Of a stretch of 64,000 nucleotides of DNA, positions 9,218 to 18,800 are shown one piece after another (positions within the stretch are counted from its first letter, which is position 1; each line of letters starts with the position of its first letter). The position numbers and the translations under genes are program-made. The stretch covers positions 22,448 through 86,447 of the forward strand of contig NZ_JACSET010000005.1 in assembly GCF_014334325.1 (NCBI RefSeq), in the 5' to 3' direction. This stretch comes from Treponema sp. Marseille-Q4130. Lineage in GTDB: Bacteria > Spirochaetota > Spirochaetia > Treponematales > Treponemataceae. The notes under the pieces were generated by a model. It had not been told where the DNA came from and did not search any database. It worked only from the letters and a program-made list of their open reading frames with translations.

Positions 9218-9664
9218 TTAATTTCCGTAAATCGCGCTGATCTGATCCATCGTGTAGTATCTGCCGCCTACCATAACGCGCGGCTTTTCTTCGCGCGTTG
9301 CAGCCTGCACGACACCCGTCGTAGTGGTATCTCCGACGTTGAGCTCAACCGTCTTTCCGAGCATCGAAGACGCTTCGGAAACTCTGAACACGCCCGCGAG
9401 CTTTGTAAACTCCGCGCTCATGTTCGTCATCTGTTCAAGCGATGAAAACTGCGCCATCTGAGCGATAAACTCGGTGTTTTCGATCGGACTTGTCGGATCC
9501 TGGTTCGACAGCTGTGCTATCAAAAGTTTTAAAAAGTCATCCTTGCCCAACGAATGATTGACCGTACGTCCTTTTACGCCAAGTTCTTTGTTGTAGCCGC
9601 TTACGGCAAAATCGACCGCCGCTCTGTCGGCTGCACTCATGGTGGTGTTGATTCCGTCCATCAT
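9218..9664 (-). CDS. flgD: FlgD, hook cap/scaffold protein
   Basis: FlgD caps the growing hook and is needed for FlgE assembly. The 148-residue protein carries the conserved N-terminal block ([20 protein letters not shown], residues 40-59) and [15 protein letters not shown]. It is short because it keeps little of the C-terminal Ig-like/Tudor region, as in other spirochaetes. The AGAGGTAG ribosome site is close to the first ATG. It lies between fliK and flgE. Confidence 0.95.
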   Translation of the reverse strand: MMDGINTTMSAADRAAVDFAVSGYNKELGVKGRTVNHSLGKDDFLKLLIAQLSNQDPTSPIENTEFIAQMAQFSSLEQMTNMSAEFTKLAGVFRVSEASSMLGKTVELNVGDTTTTGVVQAATREEKPRVMVGGRYYTMDQISAIYGN

Positions 9665-9680
9665 CTACCTCTATCCCGCT

Positions 9681-9716
9681 GATTAATAATTAATAATTTA
9701 AAAACAATTAATAATT
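9681..9716. repeat. AT-only spacer tract
   Basis: Tandem AATTAATAATT-like units between fliK and flgD. The same kind of tract occurs at 7728-7748, 14489-14501, 29118-29150 and 63028-63050, always between genes. Confidence 0.5.
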
Positions 9717-11314
9717 TACACAACGACATTTACCGCGTGTTCGCTTCCGATATAGCTTCCGCCCGAAGCGGCGCTTACTTCCGACACGAAAGCGCTTTCA
9801 TATCGCCCTGCGTGCTGAGCATCGGCAAAGCCGCCACCCGCCCCGCTTCCCGAAAAGCTTCCGCCCGTTCCGGCCGACGAATAGGCTACGGTAAAACCGC
9901 CCGCTTCAAAACCGCTTTGCGCGAACGCGTTCTTGAGCGCGTCGGCGCTTTCCTTAAACGCGTTGTACGCTTCTTCGGAATGCACGGTAATTTGACCGCT
10001 CACTACCTTATCGGAAAGCTGCAAGCTGATCTTTACATTTCCGAGCGATTCGGGACGCAGCACGAGGTTGATCGTTCCCGCGTTGTTGTCGCGTAAAACG
10101 ATCGAACCCGCTTTTACAAATTCGGATGCGTTTTGCCGTATTTGATTCGCGAGCATCGTTTGAAAGTTCGAACTTGCCGCCGGTGCGCTTTGACCGTTTG
10201 CAGGAGAAACGTTTTGCCGGATGCCGTCCGAAACGAACATCGTCATCTCGGACGCAGAGCCGCCTGCCGCATCGATTTTTATCAACTTTTCCGATACGGG
10301 TTTTGATTCGGAAACGCTTTCGCTTATCTCCGTTCGAAGATCGGTGACAATGATCCTGCCGTCAGTATCGAATATGCGCTCGCGTTTTGCAGCGGTCGTC
10401 TCATCTTTTGTTTCAAAAGCAAACACCGATTCTGCGGAAAAAGCCTCGTCCGAAAATTCGCCGCTTTCGGTTCTGCCCTCCGACGTTTTTTCCGCGTATA
10501 CGGGAAGAGCGCCCATTTGAAACGTAGCGGTATCTTCCGGTGCGGCGGCTCCTTCGGCAAAAAAATCGCCCACGCCGCTTTCGACATTTTGAGCGCTTCC
10601 CGCGTTGACAGTTTCGGGATTGCGAGAGCCGTCGACAAGGTATGCGAAATCCTGCAAGAGCGCGGCGCGCGCCCCGTCATCCGTATCGGACGGTTCCGCT
10701 GCGTCAAGCGCTTCAGCATCAGTCGGCCGTCCGCCGCTTTCGTTCTCAGCGGATTTGAGAGATTTTTTTTGATTGATATCCGAAGAAGTATCGTCCTGTT
10801 GTTTTTTTGCGGCATCTTTTGCTGCGTCGATTGTCTCTTTTTTTGCGGAATCTTTCGCACCGTCCGTTTTACTTTCCTTTACCGCATCGGCGCCATCGTT
10901 CCGCCGGAACTTCACCGCATCCTCTCGTACGGGATCAGAAAAAGTGCGTTTGTTTTCATGGAGCGTATGCACGCCTGAAAGCATATCCGCTTTCGCATGC
11001 CGCGCCGAAGACCGTCCGACGTCCCGCGTATGCGCCGCATCGGAAACACCTCTATCCGCACTTTTTCCGCCGTGCGGCGAAAGAGACTTTGATTTTCCGC
11101 GCGAGAGAAGCCCCGCACCCGAAAATGCATCGGAGACTTGAGCGTCGATTTTTTTGCCCTGCGCACGTGCGAGTAATTTTGCAAACGAATGTTCTTCGCC
11201 TTTCGTATGAGATGCAAAAATGTTTTTTGAAAGCGGTGCTGAGAGAGCGTCGATATTGTCGATTGCGTTTACTTTCGGAACTGCGTTGACTTTTGCAACA
11301 GGAATTCCCTGCAT
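9716..11314 (-). CDS. fliK: FliK-type hook-length control protein (Borrelia FlbC position)
   Basis: Secreted ruler that sets hook length and switches export specificity. The first ~370 residues are low-complexity, rich in Ala, Asp, Ser and Lys (for example repeated KDSAKKE, DAAKDAA), as in FliK proteins. The C-terminal domain is the Flg_hook fold: LRPESLGNVKISL, then QITVHSEEAYNAF and LKNAFAQSG. I start at ATG 11314 because GGAGG (11321-11325) is six bases upstream. An in-frame TTG at 11335 and the ATG at 11320 are badly placed for this site. The product is 532 residues. It sits between flbB and flgD, as in Borrelia. Confidence 0.85.
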   Translation of the reverse strand: MQGIPVAKVNAVPKVNAIDNIDALSAPLSKNIFASHTKGEEHSFAKLLARAQGKKIDAQVSDAFSGAGLLSRGKSKSLSPHGGKSADRGVSDAAHTRDVGRSSARHAKADMLSGVHTLHENKRTFSDPVREDAVKFRRNDGADAVKESKTDGAKDSAKKETIDAAKDAAKKQQDDTSSDINQKKSLKSAENESGGRPTDAEALDAAEPSDTDDGARAALLQDFAYLVDGSRNPETVNAGSAQNVESGVGDFFAEGAAAPEDTATFQMGALPVYAEKTSEGRTESGEFSDEAFSAESVFAFETKDETTAAKRERIFDTDGRIIVTDLRTEISESVSESKPVSEKLIKIDAAGGSASEMTMFVSDGIRQNVSPANGQSAPAASSNFQTMLANQIRQNASEFVKAGSIVLRDNNAGTINLVLRPESLGNVKISLQLSDKVVSGQITVHSEEAYNAFKESADALKNAFAQSGFEAGGFTVAYSSAGTGGSFSGSGAGGGFADAQHAGRYESAFVSEVSAASGGSYIGSEHAVNVVV

Positions 11315-11358
11315 CGGCATCCTCCATTTGTGCAAACAAAGAATGACCGCAGGGAAGT

Positions 11359-11982
11359 TCAGTCAAGCGCTTTCGGCTTGCTCACCATCTTCCGTTGGAC
11401 TGCCGCAGCCCGCTCCGCCGGCATGAGCGAAAGCCAGTACGATGTCATCGAATACTGCTTTTTCACCGTCGCCATTTCTTCTTCTTTGCGCAAAACGTCG
11501 ATCACGAGCTGATCGTCCATCGCCACAAGTTCTTGAACGGCCGCGGCGGGCGGCATATTGTACAGACGCGTTGCGATCTGTTCTATGTTTACTTCTTTAT
11601 CATCGTACTTTTTTTGCAAATTGTTAAATGTTTTTTCGCGTTCTTCGAGTGTTTTTTCGCGTTCGGCAAGTTCGGCCGCAATCCGCTCGTTTTGCTGTCC
11701 CGACGCGGTCAATTCGCTCTCTTTTTGATCGAGTTCTTCCTTATAAAGCCTGAGCGCTTCACGCTGTTTGTCTATGCGATCCTGATCGATATCGTTGTTG
11801 AGCGGGCGAACGGCGGTCATCGACGTCTGCACTTCTCTGCCGAGGATACGGTACAGCGGCGTAAACAGCGTCTTTGCGTGAATGATTCCCAAATAATCGA
11901 ACCACAACAAGCCGCCGAGACAGAGAATTATAATCAGAAAAAGAAGGACAATCGATTTGCCCAGGTTTTTTCCTTTTGCCAT
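11359..11982 (-). CDS. flbB: FlbB, periplasmic flagellar collar protein
   Basis: In Borrelia FlbB is a base protein of the spirochaete-specific motor collar. The 207-residue product has one N-terminal membrane helix (about 10-28) and a long coiled coil (about 65-135, rich in E, K and Q). Its C-terminal segment, with LYNMPPAAAVQEL and DDQLVIDVLRKEEE, resembles the MgtE N-terminal domain known for this family. The length equals Borrelia FlbB (about 205). Position first in the operon before fliK, flgD and flgE supports the call. GGGTGG precedes the ATG. Confidence 0.85.
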   Translation of the reverse strand: MAKGKNLGKSIVLLFLIIILCLGGLLWFDYLGIIHAKTLFTPLYRILGREVQTSMTAVRPLNNDIDQDRIDKQREALRLYKEELDQKESELTASGQQNERIAAELAEREKTLEEREKTFNNLQKKYDDKEVNIEQIATRLYNMPPAAAVQELVAMDDQLVIDVLRKEEEMATVKKQYSMTSYWLSLMPAERAAAVQRKMVSKPKALD

Positions 11983-12054
11983 CGTAACCCACCCGTTTAT
12001 ATATTTTGACCTACTTCCTACATCGGCGCTAATCCGACCGATATTGAGCGTTAT

Positions 12055-13350
12055 TTATGCGTCGATAAGCCCCGCGATCGCCGCTCCGAGCGTTATATCG
12101 TTTTCTCGCGAAATTATCTCCCAATAGAGGCCTCTCTCTTTCGTAAGCGCTTCTTCGAGATAGCCGTCCACTCTTCGGGCAAGCATGTGCGTTTTAAAAT
12201 ACGTGCTGCCGTTGCAGAGTATGCATACCGGGCGCGAAGCGTTTTTCCCCTCGCTGCTTTGAATGACGCAGGCAGCGAGGATGGCGGCGGCATAGCGGGC
12301 CGACCGCTCCATAACGGCATCGAGGAGCTGAAACAGTCGGTCGTAATCTTCGTCGGAAGCGCTTTCGGCGGCAAGAGCACCGAGGGAAGCGTTCGTGCTG
12401 TACGGCGCGTGCAAAAACGCGTCGGCTTCGACGAGCGAAAGTGACGACAGCGCGAGGATGCGCTTGGCGCACGCTTCGCCGAAAAGCCCTTCTTCCGCCG
12501 CGCTTTTAAGCGCTTCAAATACCACGTTCCCGAGATAGCCGCCGGAGCACTGTTTTTCCGTACGGTATTTTCCGGGACTCAGCGTCTTTGCATCGAGCGC
12601 GTCATCGAAATCGGAGCAGACTATAGCACCGAATTTCCCCGATTCGCACACGACGATCTGTTTTGCAAAATCTTTTACGCCCGCCATCTCCGGCTGAATA
12701 TACGCGGCATTCAATCCCGTACCGAGTATAAGTCCGATGTACGACGAATACTTTTTTCCGGCATCCGGCATCGCAGCTCCCGCAAGAAGCGCCGCCACCG
12801 TATCGTTTAAGAGCGTGATGCGCCGTATCTTTTTCCATCCGCGCGCTTCAAGCGTTTTTTTGAGCGTCGCTCCGATGCGGCAGCCGACGACTTCGGGCGC
12901 ATTCACTTCTTTCGTAAACCTGATGAGGATGCCGTCTCCGTCGTCGGTGATCTCCATCGGATACGAAAAACAAAAACCGATCGATTCGGCTTTGTCTTTT
13001 AAGTGTTCGATATTCGATGCGATTTCATCGAAAAAATCCGAACGTGAAAGCGTTTTTGCCACTCCGGGCATCTTCGTCTTTTCGAGAAAATCGATCGACG
13101 CTTTTCCCTGCTCGTTGAACGACACGAGGCAGGATCGGAAATTCGTCCCGCCCGCATCGATGACGATAACGCTTTTACCCGAAGCGGGCTGTTCCGGCGG
13201 ATTGCCGTAGGTGCGAATCATATCCTGATAGAGTTTTTGTCCGCGGAGACCGCAATTCATATCGTATAAAAGCGCATCGATCGCCGAGTCGATGTCGACG
13301 TGACGGATAAAATTATGTTTTGCCAAAAATGCGCTGACAGCCCGATTCAT
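12055..13350 (-). CDS. Hexokinase (glucokinase activity likely)
   Basis: Phosphorylates hexose with ATP at the entry of glycolysis. The 431-residue protein has the hexokinase-family phosphate-1 motif IDAGGTNFRS (64-73), the sugar-binding FSYPME region (128-133), the catalytic aspartate in LLNDTVAALLAG (Asp183), and the adenosine-side motif LGTGLNAAYI (209-218). It is of the eukaryote-like hexokinase type seen in T. pallidum, not a ROK kinase. ATG 13350 is chosen because the -10 box of a strong promoter ends eight bases before it; the frame is open further upstream but would lie in promoter sequence. It is divergent from carD. Confidence 0.88.
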   Translation of the reverse strand: MNRAVSAFLAKHNFIRHVDIDSAIDALLYDMNCGLRGQKLYQDMIRTYGNPPEQPASGKSVIVIDAGGTNFRSCLVSFNEQGKASIDFLEKTKMPGVAKTLSRSDFFDEIASNIEHLKDKAESIGFCFSYPMEITDDGDGILIRFTKEVNAPEVVGCRIGATLKKTLEARGWKKIRRITLLNDTVAALLAGAAMPDAGKKYSSYIGLILGTGLNAAYIQPEMAGVKDFAKQIVVCESGKFGAIVCSDFDDALDAKTLSPGKYRTEKQCSGGYLGNVVFEALKSAAEEGLFGEACAKRILALSSLSLVEADAFLHAPYSTNASLGALAAESASDEDYDRLFQLLDAVMERSARYAAAILAACVIQSSEGKNASRPVCILCNGSTYFKTHMLARRVDGYLEEALTKERGLYWEIISRENDITLGAAIAGLIDA

Positions 13351-13358
13351 ATACATTG

Positions 13359-13387
13359 AGTATAACACAATGCGGTAAAAATGTGAA
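13359..13387 (-). promoter_or_regulatory. Hexokinase promoter, predicted leaderless
   Basis: On the minus strand: TTCACA (13387-13382), 17-bp spacer, TATACT (13364-13359). The ATG at 13350 follows after eight bases. An alternative ATG at 13356 is only two bases from the -10 box. Confidence 0.7.
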
Positions 13388-13440
13388 TGCGCCGTGTACA
13401 CGTTGTATCGAGGACACGTCCGTAGTTGTCGATCGTAAGT

Positions 13441-13469
13441 TTGATTATTTTTCCATTGTGTGCTATACT
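13441..13469 (+). promoter_or_regulatory. carD promoter, predicted leaderless
   Basis: TTGATT (13441-13446), 17-bp spacer, TATACT (13464-13469), then nine bases to ATG 13479. No ribosome-binding site fits between them. Confidence 0.75.
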
Positions 13470-13478
13470 GTGCCGGAT

Positions 13479-14489
13479 ATGGCAAAAACTACGACTCCGA
13501 AAAAATCGATAAAATCGGCTGCAAAAGCAAAGCAGCCCGTAAAAACGAAAAAGACTGCGGCAAAGCCTGCGAAAGCCGCCGCTAAGCCCGCGGTAAAATC
13601 GACCGCAAAACCTGCGGCAAAAAACACTGCAAAATCCGGCGCAAAGAGCGCATCAAAGACTTCTGCAAAAGTCGCTACAAAATCGACCGTAAAATCTGCC
13701 GAAAAAAAAGCGTCAAAAACCGCAGCCGGAAAAAGCAAAAAGCCCGTACAGGCAAAAACGGCTGCAAAGAACGCTTCAAAAACGGCCGCCCCAAAATCGG
13801 CCGGAACAGCAACACCGAAAACCGAAGCGGTAAAGCCCGTACCGAAAAAATCGAAATCTTCACGGTTCCGTATAAATCAAAAGATCGTCTACCCGAGTCA
13901 GGGTGTCGGAAAAATCACCGACATCAACGAACAGATATTCCGCGAACAAACGATGCTGTATTACAATATCTACATCGAAGCGTCGGATATGGTCGTCATG
14001 GTACCGGTAGAGCGGGCGGAAGAGCTCGGCATCCGCGCCATCGTTTCGGCGGCCGAAGCGGAAACGGCGCTCAATCTGCTTTCCGACGATTTCGAGCCGA
14101 TCACATCGGATTGGAAACTTCGGTATCAGATGAACCTCGACCTGCTCAAAAAAGGGAGCATCAACGATATCGCGACGATTGTGCGCTGCCTGTACAACCG
14201 CAGCAAAGTGAAAGAGCTTCCGATCCTCGAACGAAAGCTTTACGACTCCGCGCGCAAACTGCTCGAAGACGAAATTTCGTTTGCGACGGGAAAATCGCTC
14301 AAAGAAGTCGAAACGCTGATTCACATCAAACTCGAACCGCCCGGCGCTGCGCCGAAAGTCAAGCACGTTATCAACATCGACGACGATGAAGACGACAACC
14401 TCATGGACGATATGAACACAAATTCGAACGACTCCGATGACGGAGATGCTTCGGATGACGATTCGTCCTACGACGATGATTCGTTTTAA
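13479..14489 (+). CDS. carD: CarD-family regulator with histone H1-like N-terminal tail
   Basis: CarD proteins bind RNA polymerase beta and help open promoters. This 336-residue protein has three parts. Residues 1 to about 126 are almost only Lys, Ala, Thr, Ser and Pro in short repeats such as KPAAKN and KSAAKAK, like eukaryotic linker histone tails. The CarD domain follows (about 127-290): the polymerase-binding Tudor-like part with YPSQGVGKI, then the helical DNA-binding part. The last ~38 residues are very acidic (Asp/Ser/Asn). Mycobacterial CarD has only the middle part (about 160 residues). It is followed 68 bp later by ispDF. Confidence 0.9.
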   Translation: MAKTTTPKKSIKSAAKAKQPVKTKKTAAKPAKAAAKPAVKSTAKPAAKNTAKSGAKSASKTSAKVATKSTVKSAEKKASKTAAGKSKKPVQAKTAAKNASKTAAPKSAGTATPKTEAVKPVPKKSKSSRFRINQKIVYPSQGVGKITDINEQIFREQTMLYYNIYIEASDMVVMVPVERAEELGIRAIVSAAEAETALNLLSDDFEPITSDWKLRYQMNLDLLKKGSINDIATIVRCLYNRSKVKELPILERKLYDSARKLLEDEISFATGKSLKEVETLIHIKLEPPGAAPKVKHVINIDDDEDDNLMDDMNTNSNDSDDGDASDDDSSYDDDSF

Positions 14490-14557
14490 TAATTAACAAT
14501 TTGAATGCCGCGTTTTCCGGCAGCGCGGCGTTCATACCCAGCCGGAAAGCATTCGTT

Positions 14558-15736
14558 ATGGATAAAAACAATAAAATTCCGGCAACCGTCGTCATCGTTG
14601 CGGCGGGCGCTTCTTCCCGCATGGGTGAAGGCCTGCGAAAGCAATATCGGCCGCTCGGGGGCGGCACCGTTCTTTCGGAATCGATTAAGCCGTTTTTAAA
14701 AGCGCTCGACTGCAGAATGCTTGTCATCGCGATCCCTTCCGATGAAGACGAAAGTCATGCGCGCGAGGCGCTTACATCCGATGCGGAAATCGATGAACTC
14801 CTGCACACAAAGCCGCTCTTTGTGCGCGGGGGCGCGACGCGGCAAAGCTCCGTAAAAATCGCGCTTGAAGCGGCGGCAAAAAACAATCCGCCCGGCATCG
14901 TTTTAGTGCACGATGCGGCGCGCCCTTTTGTCACCGAAAAAATCATCGTCCGCACCGCGAAAGCCGCGCTCGAGCACGGTGCCGCCGTTCCCGCCGTTCC
15001 TCCGGCGGATACGCAAAAAATCATCAACGCCGAAGGCTTTATCGTCGAGCATCTCAAACGAGAACGCATGGCTGCGGTTCAAACGCCGCAAGCATTCGAT
15101 TTTATGCGTCTTCTCGCCTCCCACCGCAAAGCGGAAAACGACGGAAAAGCATATACGGACGATACGGAGATTTGGGCAAAATACGAAGGAGACGTGATGA
15201 CGGTGGAAGGTTCGCCTGAAAACCGCAAAATCACGTACGCAGGAGATATGCATACGCAGACATTTCACACGGGCTTGGGCTATGATATGCACCGGCTTAT
15301 TTCCGGAAGAAAATTGATGATCGGAGGAGTCGCCATTCCGTTCGATAAGGGCGAAGACGCTCATTCCGACGGAGACGTGCTCCTCCACGCCGTAACCGAC
15401 GCTCTCCTCGGAGCCGCTTCTCTCGGTGATATCGGGAGTTTTTTTCCGCCGGAAGACGATGCGTGGAAAGACGCCGATTCCGTTTTTTTATTAAAAACCG
15501 TTTGGGAAAAAATACGAAAACACGGCTGGAAACTTGTCAATATGGACTGCGTCCTAAAACTGGAACGGCCGAAATTCCTTCCGTACCGCGCGCAAGTCAT
15601 CGAGTCGATCGCTCGTGCGCTCGGCGTCGAAAGCGATTCGATATTCGTAAAAGCGAAAACGGGAGAATCGATCGGAGACGTCGGCAAAGGAGAAGCCGTA
15701 GAAGCGTGGTGCACCTGTCTGCTTGCAAAAAACTGA
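14558..15736 (+). CDS. ispDF: IspDF, bifunctional MEP-pathway enzyme
   Basis: One chain for two steps of isoprenoid synthesis. The N-terminal half (about 1-225) is IspD, which joins CTP to methylerythritol 4-phosphate; it has AAGASSRMGEGLRKQY (15-30) and VHDAARPF. The C-terminal half (about 232-392) is IspF, which makes the cyclodiphosphate; it has GYDMH with the metal Asp and His, and EDAHSDGD. IspE is not in the window. ATG 14558 is used; an in-frame TTG at 14501 is unlikely. It is probably co-transcribed with carD; a GC-rich hairpin (14507-14529) without a T-run lies between them. Confidence 0.95.
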   Translation: MDKNNKIPATVVIVAAGASSRMGEGLRKQYRPLGGGTVLSESIKPFLKALDCRMLVIAIPSDEDESHAREALTSDAEIDELLHTKPLFVRGGATRQSSVKIALEAAAKNNPPGIVLVHDAARPFVTEKIIVRTAKAALEHGAAVPAVPPADTQKIINAEGFIVEHLKRERMAAVQTPQAFDFMRLLASHRKAENDGKAYTDDTEIWAKYEGDVMTVEGSPENRKITYAGDMHTQTFHTGLGYDMHRLISGRKLMIGGVAIPFDKGEDAHSDGDVLLHAVTDALLGAASLGDIGSFFPPEDDAWKDADSVFLLKTVWEKIRKHGWKLVNMDCVLKLERPKFLPYRAQVIESIARALGVESDSIFVKAKTGESIGDVGKGEAVEAWCTCLLAKN

Positions 15737-15826
15737 ACACTCGCCGACGGCGGAAAGACAAACAGCGTGTTCGGTGCGCACATACACTTGCGGCGCGCCT
15801 CCTCTCTTACGGCGAACGACGCGGTT

Positions 15827-18800
15827 TTATTCGGGCAGCTCGAGCACCATCTCTATTTCAGTCTGCGTCCGCTTCATCGTCCGCGCGATCTCCTTTACCG
15901 TCCAACCCTGCTGCTTGAGCTGTTTGATATTGTCCCTGTCCTGCGGCGATAAACGCTTGTCTTCTTTTGCCGGATGCTTTTCCAAATCTTTTTTTGTCAG
16001 CTGATTGAGCAGCTTAAACTTCGATTCGATATCGTTTTTCAACTCTTCGAGACGGGCTTCGCTCCTGCCGATGCCCTGCCGCGCGGACGTAAGCGCATCC
16101 ATACGCTTGTCGGCTTCGGTGAGGATCGCATCGAGCGACTCGAGCTTCGTCACCGCCTGCGCGAGTTTCGGCCCGCTTTTCAAAAGCTTGTCGACGTCTT
16201 TTTGCACGTCTTTGATTTCCTGCGGCAGCGATTCCGTTTGGCGTGCGCACTGCTTCAATTTGTCTTCAAGCGTTTTGAGCGCATCGAAGGATCTGTTGAC
16301 GTCTTCGTTTACGCGCTCGATGACCGTTTGCTTTTGTTCGAGCCTGTCGTAGGAGCCTGCAAGTGAATGGAGCTTTTCCTGAAAATCGCGCACCGCGACT
16401 TCGAAGGTTTGCAGTTCGTCGTAGGACGTCTGCAGTCCGCTTATCTTTTCGTCCATCGCAGTCGAAAGGTTGATCATCTTATCGTATTTTTGTCCGATCG
16501 AATCGACACGCGCTTTTTGCGCATCGAATTCTTTTAAGCGGCCGTTTATATCGTCGTACATTTTGTGCAGAGCTTTATAACTGTCGGCAAGCGAAAGCGC
16601 CGTTTCGTTATACGAAGCGAGCCTTGTGAAATCATCGTCGAGGGCGGCGATCCGTTCGTCGAGCGCTTTTTTCATCGCTTCCGCTTTTTCGTACTGCTGC
16701 ATCTGAGAGCGAACGTTTTGCAGTTCGCGGTTCAGCTCTCCCATGCGGCTCTGCATTTCGTCCTGATCGCTTTGCATTTTGAGCACGAACTTCGCCTGAT
16801 TTTCGCTCGATTGCGCTTCAAGCGAATTGATTTTTCCGCGCAGATCGCTGAGCGTCTTTGCCGAATCGGCGCTCTGCCTGCTCAGGCGCCCTTCGGTATC
16901 TTTGAGCATCTCTTCGTACATGGACTTCAAACGTTCGAGTATTTCTTCGGAACGCGATTCATACATATCGAGCGATTCGTCGGCTTTCGACTGCAATTCG
17001 CTGACCGAAGCCGAAAGAGCCGCCTGCTTTTCTTTCATGTCGGCGGAGTAGGTTTGGAAATCAGCAAGCAGGGATTCGCGCGCTTCGTCGATTTTATTTT
17101 GCGAAGACGATTTCAACGTATCGAGCTGACCTTTGAAAACCGCATTCGATTCGTCGAGCTGCTGTTTGAGATGCTGCTTCCACGTATTGAATTCGGAAAG
17201 CGCGGCATCTATCGTCGACGCGCTCGTCTCCTGCCGGTTCAGCACGGCATCTTCGAATTTTTTCAAACCGTCGCTCAATTCCGCCTTTACCCTTTCGAGC
17301 TCGTCGTTCATCTTCGCTTCGTATTGACCGGCAACCTTTTTCAAATACTCGTCCGAAATCGCCTGCGTTTTGTTTACGCGCTCCCTCGTCGCTTCGGCAA
17401 AATCGTCCACCGTCTTTGCGATGCCGTCGATCTGTTCACGTATCTCGCCGTTCGCTTCTTTGACGCCGGATGCGATGCGGCTAAGCTGTTCGTCGTTTTT
17501 TTCCTGCAGCGCGTCGAGCTTCGCTTTTAAATCTTCACCGTATTTTATTTCGAGCGAACGGCGACCGCTTTCATAGTCTTCGGTAAATAAAGCAAGCTTT
17601 CCGTCAAACGAATTCTTCCACACCGCCAAATCTTCGGCGATCTTTCCGCCGCGCGTTTTCAAATCGTCGTCGATACCGTCTTCAAAATCTTTCAGCTTCG
17701 CTTTTACGTTTCCGATCGCCGACTGCTTCAATGCATCGACTGTTTGATCGATCGCGTGCAGCTGCGACCGGATCGCATCGGAACCGGCCTGCATGGACTC
17801 GGAAAATTCTTTGTGTTTTTTTTGCTGCGCTTCGATAAACGAATCGAAATCCGAAAGCACGCGCCGGCGTATTTCGTCCATAGCTTTTCGGAGATTTGCT
17901 TCGAGCGAATCGATGTCTTTACCCGACGTTTCGAGCCGTGAAAATTGATATGCCAAATCTTTTTTATACGAACCGAATTGCGCATCGATCGCATTGAGCG
18001 CATCGGACTGCTGCTGTTCGCACTGTTTCGCCGTTTTGTAAATCGATTCGGCAAGCGATTTGTCGAGGTCGGCGAGTTTCGCTTCGGACTGGACGCGGAA
18101 TTTTTCAATCTGCTCGTCGATCGTCCGTATCTTTTCTTCAAGCAGGGGTCCCGCGCCGTCCGCCCTGTGCTGCGCTTCGTCACAGGCCGCGCGAAGTTCT
18201 TTGATCGCGCTTTCGGCATCGTGTACCGAATCGTTCGTGCGGCGGGAGATTTCGACAAGCGTTTCGGAAAGCGATGTTTTAAACGCGTCGATTTTATTTT
18301 GCACTTGCGCCTGATATTTTTCCAGACGTTCGCCCGAAGCGGCCGAGAATTTTTCGAAAGCCGCCTTTTCCTTTTCATCGGCTGCGGAAACCGCGTTCGC
18401 AAAGAGATTGTTATAGCGCGACTCGATATTCTTCACTTCCGATTCGAGCATCGCACGCAGCCCTTCAAGGCTCTTTGCGTTTCCGGAAACGTTTTGCGAA
18501 ATAAAATCCGACGTCGTCTTCGCCTCCGAAAGCGATACCGCAAGCTCGGATTTCAACTTTTCGATCCGTGCACCGTATTCGGAAGAAAGAGAATCGATAC
18601 GCTCGTTTATATCTGCGGCAACGGCACCCTCTTTTTCGTCGTACATCGCCGCAATCGATGCCGCCTGTTTTTCAAGCGACGAAGCTTTTTCTTCGTAGGC
18701 GCCGCTCAGTTTCGAATAGAGCGTATCGAATTTCGCATCGAGAGAGGCGATGCGGCCGTCGTTTTTTCCGTCGATCGATTCGAGCTGCTTCGCATACTTT

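Noticed and set aside
11983-12054. Sigma-28-like flagellar promoter before flbB
   Set aside because: A GCCGATGT resembles the sigma-28 -10 element, but the -35 part at the right distance is poor, so I do not call it.
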